Positions 5,973-14,987 are shown, counted from the stretch's first letter. The stretch: 17,610 nucleotides of DNA from Acinetobacter sp. UBA3106 (GCA_002365595.1 DFAM01000015.1:21999-39608); one strand, 5' to 3'. A program made the numbers and translations. The notes: a model not told the origin generated them from the letters alone.

Positions 5973-7490
5973 TCAAGCACTTTTAGCTTCAGCCTGAGCC
6001 GCAAGCATATGACCATTTTCTTCGAAGTTTGAGTGCCAAGAAAGCGCTTCACGAAGAAGATGTGGAGTATGACCCCCTTTGGCACATGCACGATCAAAGT
6101 AATCGTTTAGGGCATCACGGTACATAGGGTGAGCACAGTTATCGATGATGGCGCGAGCACGTTCACGTGGAGCAAGACCACGTAAGTCAGCAAGACCCTG
6201 TTCAGTCACCAGAATGTCTACGTCGTGCTCAGCATGGTCTACGTGAGATGCGAACGGAACGATAGAAGAAATATCGCCACCTTTTGCAATCGATTTAGTC
6301 ACGAAGATTGCCAAGTGGGCATTACGTGCGAAGTCACCTGAACCACCAATACCGTTCATCATTTTGGTACCACATACGTGAGTTGAGTTTACGTTACCGT
6401 AAATATCGAACTCTAATGCAGTGTTGATGCCGATAATACCTAGACGGCGAACCAATTCAGGGTGATTCGAAATTTCTTGTGGACGAAGCACAAGTTTGTC
6501 TTTGTATGCTTCAAGGTTATTAAATACTTTTTCGCCATATTTAGCAGAAAGCGTAATAGATGAACCTGAAGCAAATTTCATTTTGCCGGCATCGATCAAT
6601 TCAAACGTACAGTCTTGAAGTACTTCAGAGTACATGATCAAGTCTTCGAAGTTTGAATCTTTCAGACCCGTCAATACAGCGTTGGCAATTGAACCAATAC
6701 CTGCCTGAAGTGGACCTAAGTTTTTAGGAAGACGTTCTTCAGCTACTTCTTTTTCAAAGAAAGCGATCAAGTGGTTCGCAATGCCTTGAGTTTCATCATC
6801 CGGTGCAGTCACAGTAGACGGAGAATCATGGTATTCGCTGTTAATGACGATGCCTGCAATTTTTGCCGGATCGATATTGATGGCATGGGTACCAATACGT
6901 TCATCCACCTTGGTCAAAGGAATCGCTTGACGTGTTGGACGATAGGTTGGAATGTAGATGTCGTGTAAACCTTCAAAAGCCGGGCTTAAGTTGGTGTTGA
7001 TTTCTACAATCACTTTTTCAGCAAAGATGGCAAAACTTGCAGAGTTACCTACAGAAGTGGTTGGAATGATGCCACCATCTTCAGTAATGGCTACAGCTTC
7101 AATGATTGCAACATCTGGTTTTTTCAATTGCTGGTTACGCATTTGTTCAACAGTTTCAGACAAATGCTGATCGATGAACATCACTTCGCCTTTGTTAATG
7201 GCTTTACGTAAAGTGTTATCTACCTGGAAAGGTAAACGGCGAGCAAGTACACCAGCTTCAGTTAATTGTTTATCTAGGTCATTACCAAGACTTGCACCGG
7301 TAATTAAAGTAATTTTTAAAGGATTACTTTGAGCTTGTTTTACCAATGCTAAAGGGACAGCTTTTGCTTCACCTGCACGAGTAAATCCACTCATACCTAC
7401 AGTCATGCCATCTTGGATAAAAGTAGCAGCTTGTTCTGCGCTCATGACTTTGTCATGAAGTGACGCTAAACGAATACGATCTAAAGACAT
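5973..7490 (-). CDS. Acetyl-CoA hydrolase/transferase family, succinyl-CoA:acetate CoA-transferase type
   Basis: This 505-residue protein is a class I CoA-transferase of the acetyl-CoA hydrolase/transferase family. The N-terminal domain (residues ~1-220) begins with the family pattern DGMTVGMSGFTRAGEAKAVP. The C-terminal domain carries AGIGSIANAVL (~263-273), the catalytic glutamate in MYSEVLQD (Glu289), and the CoA-binding glycine loop NGIGGSGDF near residue 380. These features and the length best match succinyl-CoA:acetate CoA-transferases, which move CoA from succinyl-CoA to acetate in an acetate-tolerant or modified TCA cycle. Plain acetyl-CoA hydrolase or propionyl-CoA:succinate CoA-transferase activity cannot be excluded from sequence. 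It is probably cytoplasmic. It is transcribed alone from a promoter just upstream (see 7520-7553) and ends at the hairpin at 5937-5962. The ATG start has only a weak GAG ribosome binding site. Confidence 0.92.
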   Translation of the reverse strand: MSLDRIRLASLHDKVMSAEQAATFIQDGMTVGMSGFTRAGEAKAVPLALVKQAQSNPLKITLITGASLGNDLDKQLTEAGVLARRLPFQVDNTLRKAINKGEVMFIDQHLSETVEQMRNQQLKKPDVAIIEAVAITEDGGIIPTTSVGNSASFAIFAEKVIVEINTNLSPAFEGLHDIYIPTYRPTRQAIPLTKVDERIGTHAINIDPAKIAGIVINSEYHDSPSTVTAPDDETQGIANHLIAFFEKEVAEERLPKNLGPLQAGIGSIANAVLTGLKDSNFEDLIMYSEVLQDCTFELIDAGKMKFASGSSITLSAKYGEKVFNNLEAYKDKLVLRPQEISNHPELVRRLGIIGINTALEFDIYGNVNSTHVCGTKMMNGIGGSGDFARNAHLAIFVTKSIAKGGDISSIVPFASHVDHAEHDVDILVTEQGLADLRGLAPRERARAIIDNCAHPMYRDALNDYFDRACAKGGHTPHLLREALSWHSNFEENGHMLAAQAEAKSA

Positions 7491-7519
7491 GGTTTACGCT
7501 CAATTCTTGTTCAAAACTA

Positions 7520-7553
7520 GACGGATTGTACCGTCCCAAAAACAAATTGTGCA
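7520..7553 (-). promoter_or_regulatory. Predicted promoter of the CoA-transferase gene with an inverted repeat over the -10
   Basis: On the minus strand, TGCACA (7553-7548) and TACAAT (7530-7525) are separated by 17 bases, a plausible sigma-70 promoter about 30 bp upstream of the ATG. The -10 box lies exactly between the arms of an inverted repeat (GACGG at 7520-7524, CCGTC at 7531-7535), so a protein bound there would block the promoter. Confidence 0.45.
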
Positions 7554-7695
7554 TGCCTGTTAGGCTAAGGTCTAATTTTTTGAAAAAATGTGGGTATAAC
7601 ATTTTTTTATGGTTTTTAATTGATTGATTTTAATCGCCTAAAAATCAGAGGGTCAAGAGTTAAACAAAACTGTTTGTTCAATAAATAATCAAGAC

Positions 7696-9156
7696 TCAAA
7701 AGTGCCCACTGATCGTCTGCTTAATTTTTCCTAAAGCACTATGGGTTATATTTTCCTCAACTTCATCTTGAGGTAGAGGTAAAGAAATAAGCGCTTCTAA
7801 TCCACCTTCTGGGCGATTATGGATGGTGAGATGACCTTGATGAAGGTCAACAATACGTTTCACAATAGCCAAACCCAAACCACTTCCTTGGATGGTACGG
7901 GCTTCATTGCCACGCACGAAAGGTTGCATTAAATCTTCAATCTGATCTTCAGGTATACCTTCACCATGGTCGGCAACACTAATCAGCAGATGATGATTTT
8001 CTACTTTGGCAGATAACTCGATTGGTTCCGCACCATAGCGTTTTGCGTTATTAATCAGGTTACCAATCAAGCGTTTTAAAGACTGGCTACGCGCCTGAAT
8101 GACCGGAATATCCTGAGCTGTAAAACGGATGTCTAATGGTTTGAACTGAATGATCAGTTCCTGTAACAGCATATTGATGTCAGTGTCTTGCAGTTCCTCA
8201 TCTGAACCATCGCGCATATAAGAAATAAACTGATTCAGAATCGCATCCATATCTTCGACATCATAAATGAAACCTTCTTTCAGGAAGTCATCATCAGGCA
8301 TCATTTCTGCACTTAAGCGGATGCGGGTCAGAGGTGTACGTAAGTCATGAGAAATCCCCGCCAACATGATACGCCGGTCGCGTTCAGTCTGATCTAGGGT
8401 ATAAATCATCTGATTGAAAGCCTGATTGACTTCACGAATCTCTTGCGGGCCATGATTGGTTTCCAGATAGGGCGCAGAGCCGGTCTTACTGTAACTGTTC
8501 GCGGCATCTTGTAAACGGCGAAGCGGGCGGTTTAACTGGCGCACCAGCGTTAAAATGATGGCAGCAGCAATCAGTGGCACACCAATTAACCAGCCATAGA
8601 TCAGTTCCGGACTATAGTTGGCATAGGTTTTTAGAGGTTCACGCACCCAATGTCCGTTCATTTCCGGAGTCTGAATCCAAATGCGCGGACTGGGTTTAAA
8701 CTGGAAATAGACGGTTACATTTTCAACTTTCAGTTCTTTGGCCAGCTTTTTTTCTATTTGATTGGTAAAAAACTCGGCAATCACCTTGTCTTTTACCCGG
8801 GGATATTCTGCAGGATTGGTAATGTATTCAATTCCGACCCGATTTTTTAGCCATAAATCGGCATCCACTTCAGCATTGTTATGAAAAATGCGTAAGTCGG
8901 GATTATTCAGAATTTCCAGCTCTACTCCTAAATAGCGCGCATGCTGCTGGATTTCCGGAAGGTAAAGGGTACGCCAAAAGAACCATAACGACATAAATAA
9001 ACTGAAAAATACAACAAATAACACGAGCACAGTGGTACGCATTGCAGCAGAACGCGGCTTGATCTTATCGAGAAAGCGTTCCGAGCGGGTTCGCTTCTTT
9101 TCCGAATAAGCTTCGTAATCAGTAAATTTTTGTGGGTCGATGGGTTCTAATTTCAC
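7696..9156 (-). CDS. envZ: Osmosensor-type histidine kinase EnvZ
   Basis: This 486-residue membrane sensor kinase phosphorylates OmpR, encoded upstream. The domains in order are: a cytoplasmic basic N-tail (1-40); TM1 (~41-62); a periplasmic sensor domain (~63-184); TM2 (~186-206); a HAMP linker (~207-260); the dimerisation and phosphoacceptor helix AGISHDLRTPLTRIRLS with His270; and a HATPase domain. The HATPase domain has the N box (RLIGNLINNAKRYG, ~363-375), G1 (DHGEGIP, 396-402) and G2 (GSGLGLAIV, ~424-432). All catalytic motifs are intact. The sensor domain is ~120 residues, a full-length periplasmic type. The start is GTG at 9156: there is an in-frame stop upstream and no other start before Met39, which would remove the N-tail. 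No clear Shine-Dalgarno is present, and the GTG follows a predicted hairpin leader. ompR ends 282 bp upstream. Confidence 0.93.
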   Translation of the reverse strand: MKLEPIDPQKFTDYEAYSEKKRTRSERFLDKIKPRSAAMRTTVLVLFVVFFSLFMSLWFFWRTLYLPEIQQHARYLGVELEILNNPDLRIFHNNAEVDADLWLKNRVGIEYITNPAEYPRVKDKVIAEFFTNQIEKKLAKELKVENVTVYFQFKPSPRIWIQTPEMNGHWVREPLKTYANYSPELIYGWLIGVPLIAAAIILTLVRQLNRPLRRLQDAANSYSKTGSAPYLETNHGPQEIREVNQAFNQMIYTLDQTERDRRIMLAGISHDLRTPLTRIRLSAEMMPDDDFLKEGFIYDVEDMDAILNQFISYMRDGSDEELQDTDINMLLQELIIQFKPLDIRFTAQDIPVIQARSQSLKRLIGNLINNAKRYGAEPIELSAKVENHHLLISVADHGEGIPEDQIEDLMQPFVRGNEARTIQGSGLGLAIVKRIVDLHQGHLTIHNRPEGGLEALISLPLPQDEVEENITHSALGKIKQTISGHF

Positions 9157-9163
9157 TCTATGT

Positions 9164-9241
9164 ACCGAAGTATTGGATGAGGAGTCTAGTCATGACGGAG
9201 TCATTATGGTTATCGTCATAATACAAGTATTAACCTTCGGT
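9164..9241 (-). promoter_or_regulatory. Predicted structured leader in front of envZ
   Basis: Several inverted repeats are nested in the gap between ompR and envZ. An outer 7-bp pair, ACCGAAG (9164-9170) and CTTCGGT (9235-9241), closes just 7 bases before the GTG start. Inner pairs are ATTATG (9203-9208)/CATAAT (9217-9222), ATGACG (9192-9197)/CGTCAT (9215-9220), and ATGAC (9192-9196)/GTCAT (9199-9203). Some of the inner pairings exclude each other. This could tune envZ expression relative to ompR. It is inferred from base pairing by eye only. Confidence 0.35.
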
Positions 9242-9438
9242 TCGACCTACCTTGCGAAATGTATTTCTCATTCGGCAAAAGTAGGCAAAACCATTTCCAT
9301 TCGTAAAACTCGTCAAATCATTTCAATCATCAAAATCATCACAGAAACTTTATTGATTTGATATCTCCAGCCTCGAACAGTTGCGAATGGTTTGTCACGG
9401 AATTTTCTTACTTTAGTAATCCAAAATCCGTTTTTTAA

Positions 9439-10203
9439 TTACTCAGCGCCATCTGGAACAAACACATAACCCACGCCCCACACCGTTTGGATATAACGCG
9501 CACGGGCAGGGTTTTCTTCCACCAGACGACGTAAGCGAGACACCTGAACATCAATCGAACGCTCCATCGCACCCCATTCACGGCCACGTGCCAGGTTCAT
9601 CAACTTGTCACGGGTTAAAGGTTCACGAGGGTGTTGGACTAGGGCTTTTAGTACCGCGAATTCACCCGTGGTCAGCGTGACCACCTGGCCTTCACGGGTG
9701 AGGGTACGGGTAGACAAATCCAGTGACCATGGACCGAAGCTCACCACTTCCATTTGCTGGCTTGGTGCACCCGGAACTTCACGGACCTGACGACGTAATA
9801 CGGCACGGATACGTGCGAGCAGCTCATTCGGGTTAAATGGTTTAGGCAGGTAATCATCGGCACCCGCTTCCAGACCTGCAATGCGGTCAGAATCGCTGCC
9901 ACGGGCAGTCAGCATGATAATCGGCGTATCGATATTGGATTGGCGTAAACGGCGACAAATACTTAAACCATCTTCCACAGGAAGCATAAAATCGAGCACG
10001 ATCAGGGAGAAAAGTTCGCGCTGCAATAAACGATCCATTTGCGTTGCATCGTGAGCAGTTTTGACCACGAAGCCTTTATCTTCTAGAAAACGCTGTAATA
10101 ACGTCCGTAAACGCACATCATCATCTACAACGAGAATGCGTTCGACGCGATCAGTTTCGGTTTGTACTGGATCTGTTTTTTCAGCAGGTACCACTAAACT
10201 CAT
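9439..10203 (-). CDS. ompR: Response regulator OmpR
   Basis: This 254-residue OmpR/PhoB-family regulator is the partner of EnvZ. The receiver domain (~21-138) has the acidic pair Asp27-Asp28 (ILVVDDDVRLR), the phosphoacceptor Asp71 (VLDFMLPVEDG), Thr99 (MLTARGSD) and Lys121 (LPKPFNP). The DNA-binding winged helix (~155-250) includes TLTTGEFAVLKALVQHPREP, SIDVQVSRLRRLVEENP and TVWGVGYVFVPDG. All key residues are present. I chose ATG 10203 because AAGGAG stands 7 bases upstream. An in-frame extension to 10239 exists but runs through that ribosome binding site. OmpR controls porin and envelope genes in relatives. Its stop is followed by a long gap before envZ, so the two genes may not be expressed at equal levels. 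Confidence 0.96.
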   Translation of the reverse strand: MSLVVPAEKTDPVQTETDRVERILVVDDDVRLRTLLQRFLEDKGFVVKTAHDATQMDRLLQRELFSLIVLDFMLPVEDGLSICRRLRQSNIDTPIIMLTARGSDSDRIAGLEAGADDYLPKPFNPNELLARIRAVLRRQVREVPGAPSQQMEVVSFGPWSLDLSTRTLTREGQVVTLTTGEFAVLKALVQHPREPLTRDKLMNLARGREWGAMERSIDVQVSRLRRLVEENPARARYIQTVWGVGYVFVPDGAE

Positions 10204-10538
10204 GATGTGCTCCTTGTTCTTTATTGTCATCGTAAACAAAAGTTCGGATGGTCTTGAGTATACGATTCATTTGTATCTGTTTACTATGCTCTAAAGCAAC
10301 AAATATTGCAGATAAAATCAAGACATAGATACCAAATATATACATCTAAATTATGGCTTATAATGTTGAATATGGAGGGTTAAAATCTACTTATCACTTA
10401 ATTTTGTGGCAAATTATAAAAAAAACATGAATTGGCAATACTGACCACTTATAAATTTAATCAAAACAATTGTGGATTTTATGGGCTTGGTCTTTATAAT
10501 CATGCCATTTAGTACTTATCCTTGTGGGATCAAACACG
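10204..10538. promoter_or_regulatory. Divergent promoter region between ompR and tex
   Basis: These 335 bp separate two divergent genes and hold no credible reading frame. Near tex I see a -10 (TATAAT, 10495-10500); a second TATAAT occurs at 10359-10364. Near ompR a TATACT-like element occurs on the minus strand about 55 bp before its start, but without a good -35. The centre is very AT-rich. Confidence 0.5.
10470..10500 (+). promoter_or_regulatory. Predicted tex promoter
   Basis: TTGTGG (10470-10475) and a perfect TATAAT (10495-10500) are separated by 19 bases, slightly longer than ideal. The -10 lies 38 bp before the tex ATG, which is a normal distance. Confidence 0.5.
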
Positions 10539-12902
10539 ATGACTGACTTAGTTCAGCAGTTAGCAAAAGAAATTGCCGTACGTCCAAATCAAGTAGAAGC
10601 TGCCATCAAGCTGATTGATGAAGGTGCCAGCGTTCCATTTATCGCACGTTACCGTAAAGAAGTAACTCAAGGCTTGGACGATACCCAGTTACGCCAACTC
10701 GACACCCGTTTATCGTATCTACGTGACTTATTTGAACGTCGTGAAAAAGTAATCGAATCTCTGAAAGAACAAAATAAATTGTCAGATGATTTGTTGGCAC
10801 GTGTTAATGCTGCTGAAACCAAGAATGCTTTAGAAGAACTTTATGCGCCGTACCGTCCAAAACGTACCAGCAAATCTTTTAAAGCCAAAGAAGCGGGCTT
10901 GGGTCCTATTGCTGAGAAAATCTTTAGCGAGCAGGTCGAGCCTACTGAAGCATTGGCTGGCTTTAGCCATGAAGATTATCCAGACGTGGAAAGCCAACTG
11001 GATGCGATCCAGCACATTCTGATTGATGACTGGGCGCAAAATATTGCTTTAACGACTGAACTTAAAGCAAACTTTGCCAAAACTGCTGTTCTAAAAAGTT
11101 TAGTGGCAAGTGAAGAGAAAAAAGAAGTCGGTAAAAAATTCCGTGATTACTTCGATTTTTCTGAAAACCTGAATAAAGTACCTTCACATCGCTTGCTGGC
11201 CATGCTTCGTGGCCGTCAGGAAAACGTATTGGGCTTAAAGGTGGATGGCGAAGATGACGCACTACTGAGCCGTATTGAAACTGAATACAATCTGGACACA
11301 GTGCAACCGCAAGCACGTCAAGACTACTTGAAGCAAACTGCAAAATTGTTCTGGCTGGGTAAAGTCCGTCCACAAATTGAACATTCATTATTGACCGAAA
11401 AACGCTTGGCTGCTGAAAGCGAGGCGATGGAAGTCTTTGCTGAAAACCTGCGTCACTTATTGCTTTCTGCTCCTGCGGGTGCACGTTGTACCTTAGGTGT
11501 AGACCCTGGTATCCGTACCGGCGTGAAACTGGCTATAGTGAACCAGTCAGGCGATGTGGTTGCGCATAGCACCATTTATCCGTTTGCGCCAAAAGAAGAT
11601 AAAGAAGGTTCAATTGCAGAACTGGCTCGTCTTTGCCGTGAATTCAATGTCGATTTGATCGCGATTGGCAATGGTACTGCAAGCCGTGAAACTGAAGCTG
11701 TTGTTGCTGAAATGATGGCTCAAAATGCTGATTTGAATTTGACTCGCGTTTCAGTCAGTGAAGCAGGTGCATCGGTGTATTCAGCATCTGAGTTGGCTTC
11801 ACAAGAACTTCCTGAATTAGACGTTTCAATTCGTGGCGCTGTGTCTATTGCACGCCGTTTACAAGATCCATTGGCTGAACTTGTGAAGATTGATCCAAAA
11901 TCGATTGGTGTGGGTCAATACCAACACGACGTGAACCAGGCTGGCTTGGCGAAAACACTAGAAGCAGTGGTTGAAGACTGTGTGAACTCGGTGGGTGTAG
12001 ATGTGAATACCGCATCTTCAGCGATTTTGGGTTATATCGCGGGTCTGAATAAATCGATTGCACAGCAAATTGTCGACTTCCGTAAGGAAAACGGTCGTTT
12101 TGATAACCGTCAGGCACTCAAAAATGTACCACGTTTAGGTGAGCGTACTTTTGAACAGGCAGCAGGTTTCTTGCGTATTCAAAATGGTTCAGAGCCGCTA
12201 GATGCATCTGCAGTTCACCCTGAATCTTATGCTTTGGTGAGCAAGATTGTTGCAGCGAAAGCAACGACAGTAAAAGACATCATCGGTAATTCTGAAATCA
12301 TTCGCCAGGTGAATGCAGAAGAATTTGCTGATGAGCAATTTGGTTTGCCAACCATCCAAGACGTATTGGCTGAACTTGAAAAACCGGGTCGTGACCCACG
12401 TCCGGAATTCCGTACCGCTAAATTCCGTGAAGACATCACTGAAGTGTCACAATTGACTGAAGGCATGCAGCTAGAAGGTGTGATCACTAACGTGACTAAC
12501 TTCGGTGCATTTGTCGACGTAGGTGTACACCAAGATGGTTTAGTGCATATTTCTGAACTTGCGAATGAGTTTGTCTCTGACCCGCATAAAGTGGTGAAAC
12601 CGGGTCAAATTGTTCAAGTCCGTGTGTTGACTGTTGATGCTGAACGTAATCGTGTGAACCTGTCGATGCGTCCTGAAGGTTCTGAAGCTCCTGTTAAAGC
12701 ACCACGTCAGCCACGCCGTGATCACGCTCAAAATGAACAACGCGGTGAACGTAAGCCTCAAGCTAAACGTCCACAGCATGCACGTCCACAAGGCGACCGC
12801 CCACAAGGTCATAAAAAGCCTCAAGCAGCTAAACCACAAGAAAATAAAATTGGTGGTTTAGGTGCATTGTTATTGCAAGCCGGGATTAAAGGTTCGAAAT
12901 AA
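10539..12902 (+). CDS. tex: Tex, S1-domain RNA-binding transcription accessory protein
   Basis: This 787-residue protein matches the conserved Tex family, which binds nucleic acid through an S1 domain and takes part in transcription. In Pseudomonas and Bordetella it affects toxin expression and fitness. The domains in order are: a helical N-terminus with the pattern EGASVPFIARYRKEVTQGLD (~27-46); a YqgF/RNase H-like domain from Asp322 (LGVDPGIRTGVKLAIV); a helix-hairpin-helix segment (~494-547, including NVPRLGERTFEQAAGFLRI); and the S1 domain (~642-712, GVITNVTNFGAFVDVGVHQD). The tail (~713-787) is basic, Pro/Gln/Arg-rich and repetitive (RPQGDRPQGHKKPQ), likely disordered and RNA-binding. 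I chose ATG 10539 (MTDLVQQLAK), the usual Tex start; an in-frame GTG 15 bases upstream is less likely. The gene is monocistronic, with its own terminator directly after the stop. Confidence 0.97.
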   Translation: MTDLVQQLAKEIAVRPNQVEAAIKLIDEGASVPFIARYRKEVTQGLDDTQLRQLDTRLSYLRDLFERREKVIESLKEQNKLSDDLLARVNAAETKNALEELYAPYRPKRTSKSFKAKEAGLGPIAEKIFSEQVEPTEALAGFSHEDYPDVESQLDAIQHILIDDWAQNIALTTELKANFAKTAVLKSLVASEEKKEVGKKFRDYFDFSENLNKVPSHRLLAMLRGRQENVLGLKVDGEDDALLSRIETEYNLDTVQPQARQDYLKQTAKLFWLGKVRPQIEHSLLTEKRLAAESEAMEVFAENLRHLLLSAPAGARCTLGVDPGIRTGVKLAIVNQSGDVVAHSTIYPFAPKEDKEGSIAELARLCREFNVDLIAIGNGTASRETEAVVAEMMAQNADLNLTRVSVSEAGASVYSASELASQELPELDVSIRGAVSIARRLQDPLAELVKIDPKSIGVGQYQHDVNQAGLAKTLEAVVEDCVNSVGVDVNTASSAILGYIAGLNKSIAQQIVDFRKENGRFDNRQALKNVPRLGERTFEQAAGFLRIQNGSEPLDASAVHPESYALVSKIVAAKATTVKDIIGNSEIIRQVNAEEFADEQFGLPTIQDVLAELEKPGRDPRPEFRTAKFREDITEVSQLTEGMQLEGVITNVTNFGAFVDVGVHQDGLVHISELANEFVSDPHKVVKPGQIVQVRVLTVDAERNRVNLSMRPEGSEAPVKAPRQPRRDHAQNEQRGERKPQAKRPQHARPQGDRPQGHKKPQAAKPQENKIGGLGALLLQAGIKGSK

Positions 12903-12917
12903 TCCTTAATTCATAAT

Positions 12918-12945
12918 AAAAAACCTCCCCATTGGGAGGTTTTTT
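12918..12945 (+). terminator. tex terminator
   Basis: A perfect 12-bp stem, AAAAAACCTCCC (12918-12929) with GGGAGGTTTTTT (12934-12945), has a CATT tetraloop and a T-rich tail. Confidence 0.93.
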
Positions 12946-12990
12946 ATTTTATATTTCAAAATATTAAATATAAAACTTAGAGTAAAAATA

Positions 12991-14959
12991 GTGCGTTGCT
13001 ATTACCATAATACCGTTCAAAATTTCATTTCTGATTCATCTAAAGGGATTCTGGGTCATTTAGCGCAAGCACATCAATTTGCTTTGGAAGACCAGCAAAA
13101 AAATGCATGGCTCAAACAAATTCAAATTTTAAAACATAACTTTTCTGAATTTAAAGAAGGACATTTATTTTTTGAATTTGCAATTCCTCGTATGGGAAAA
13201 CGAGTTGATAATATTTTAATTTTTAAGAATTTAATTTTTGTCATTGAATTTAAAGTAGGGGGAAAAACAGTATTCAGCTTCTGCAAAGACACAAACCATT
13301 GATTACTGTTTGGATTTAATTAATTTTCATGCAGAAAGCGATCGGCAAAAAGTTATTCCCGTGTTGGTTGCAACACAAGCAGACGAGAAAGATATTGATT
13401 GGTCTAAGCTGACTCAGCTTGAGGATGTGCTCTGTTGCAATCAATTGAATTTAAAAGAAACAATAGAACAGATTATTCAGCAACATGCAGCTATAGAGCG
13501 TATTGATGTAATGCGCTGGTTAAATTCAGTTTATAAACCTACTCCTACGATTATTGAAGCAGCCCAAGCCCTTTATCAGGGGCATCAAGTGGAAGAAATT
13601 TCTCGCAGCGATGCGGGTGCGATTAATCTAGAGCTAAGCTCAAGCCAGATTGAGTCCATTATTGAAACAAGTAAACGAACTCATCAAAAAGCTCTCTGTT
13701 TTGTCACAGGCGTTCCTGGGGCTGGAAAAACGTTGGCGGGCTTAAATATTGCTAATCAAAGATTAAAAGCAGATGAGTCGGAACATTCAGTCTTTTTGTC
13801 TGGAAATGGCCCTCTAGTTGATGTTTTACAGCAAGCCTTAGCTCGAAATACGGTTGAAATTGCGAAAAGCAAAGGTGAAGTTGCGAAGAAAACAAATGCT
13901 GAGCGTGATGCGAAAACCTTTATTCAAAATATTCACCATTTTCGGGATTACTATCTACAGTCCCAAGAAATTCCATTTGAAAAAGTAGTTGTATTTGATG
14001 AAGCACAAAGAGCTTGGCAAAAAGCTCAAGTTTCTAATTTTATGAAACAAAAAAAGGGTATTGATGACTTTGATATGTCTGAACCCGAGTTCCTGATTCG
14101 GGTGATGGATCGGCATCAAGATTGGTGTGTAATTGTGTGTCTAATTGGCGGTGGACAAGAAATCAATACGGGTGAAGCCGGTGTCACTGAATGGATTGAA
14201 GCCTTAAAGCAAAATTATCCAGATTGGAAAATTTATTATTCAGATAAGATCCTGGATGAGCCAGTTTATTTAGCTGCAACTGAACAGAGAGAATGGCTAA
14301 AACAGCAGGGTATCTGTGAAAGTTCGCTGCATTTGGCTGTATCGGTAAGATCATTTCGCAGTGAACGTGTATCGCAATTGATTCACCATCTTTTAGATGA
14401 TGAGCCAGAGTTGGCGGCTGAACTTTATCAAAATATAAAGAATGATTATCCGATTTATCTCACACGTGATTTAAAACAAGCTAAAAAATGGCTGAAGACC
14501 AAAGCAAAAGGGTCTGAGCGTTATGGAATCATTGCAAGCTCTGGTGCACGGTGCTTAAGAGCAGAAGGAATTGATGTAAAAAATAAAATTTCTCCGCCAG
14601 ATTGGTTTTTAAACTCTCCTAGGGATGTGCGATCTTCATATTATTTAGAGGAAATCGCAACCGAGTTTGATATACAGGGCTTGGAAATTGACTTTAGCTG
14701 TTTAGCTTGGGACATTAATTTTTATTATGACAATGGATGGCAGTATCAGGCATTTAAAGGGACCTGTTGGCAACAGATCAGGCAGAAAGAAAAACAACAA
14801 TATTTGCTAAATGCCTATCGCGTATTATTGACTCGAGCTCGGCAAGGTATGGTGATTTATATTCCGAAAATAGATGCTTGTGATTGGACACGTCCGAAAT
14901 CAAAATACGACAGTACATATGAATATTTAAAGACATGCAGCTTGGAAGATCTCTCTTAA
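12991..14959 (+). pseudogene. PD-(D/E)XK nuclease-SF1 helicase (DUF2075-type), split by a frameshift
   Basis: Two frames form one gene interrupted by one extra base. The first runs from GTG 12991 to a stop at 13302. The second continues the protein from about 13263 to 14959. Joined, they give about 655 residues with a continuous, natural-looking junction (VIEFKVGEKQYSASAKTQT). The N-terminal domain (~1-110) has FEFAIPRMGKRVDNILI and VIEFK, where Asp73, Glu86 and Lys88 fit a PD-(D/E)XK nuclease core. The second part is a superfamily 1 helicase-like ATPase of DUF2075 type: Walker A GVPGAGKT (~240-247), Walker B VVFDEAQ (~336-337), a GGGQEINTGEAG motif, and motif VI YRVLLTRARQG near the end. Nuclease-helicase fusions of this kind act in phage defence or DNA repair, but no role is shown for this one. 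It has its own weak terminator. The break may be a real mutation, a sequencing error, or recoding. Confidence 0.85.
13258..13267 (+). other. Frameshift site in a G5A5 tract
   Basis: The tract GGGGGAAAAA follows the nuclease codons for EFKV. Reading on in frame gives only a short tail (GGKTVFSFCKDTNH) and a stop. Removing one base of the tract restores GEKQYSASAKTQ and joins the downstream helicase frame. The shift needed is +1, so a classic -1 slippery heptamer does not explain it. Confidence 0.85.
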
Positions 14960-14968
14960 AACGAACCC

Positions 14969-14987
14969 CCCAATTGGGAGATTTTTT
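14969..14987 (+). terminator. Weak terminator after the nuclease-helicase gene
   Basis: A short stem CCC-AATT-GGG (14969-14978) is followed by AGA and six T residues (14982-14987). The hairpin is only about 3 bp, so it is weak alone. Its sequence is very close to the tex terminator (see findings). Confidence 0.4.

Noticed and set aside
9140..9361. 73-aa plus-strand frame across the start of envZ and the gap to ompR
   Set aside because: It overlaps the envZ start, lacks a ribosome binding site, and has Ile/Lys-rich composition from an AT-rich spacer.
11062..11484. 140-aa minus-strand frame inside tex, and other antisense frames at 11845-12117, 12227-12487 and 12540-12839
   Set aside because: They are mirror frames of the strongly supported tex gene, with no ribosome binding sites or protein motifs.
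13255..13275. Programmed -1 ribosomal frameshift at GGGGGAAAAA in the nuclease-helicase gene
   Set aside because: The downstream frame is reached only by a +1 (or -2) shift, so a standard -1 slippery heptamer cannot join the two parts; a one-base insertion or transcript slippage is simpler.
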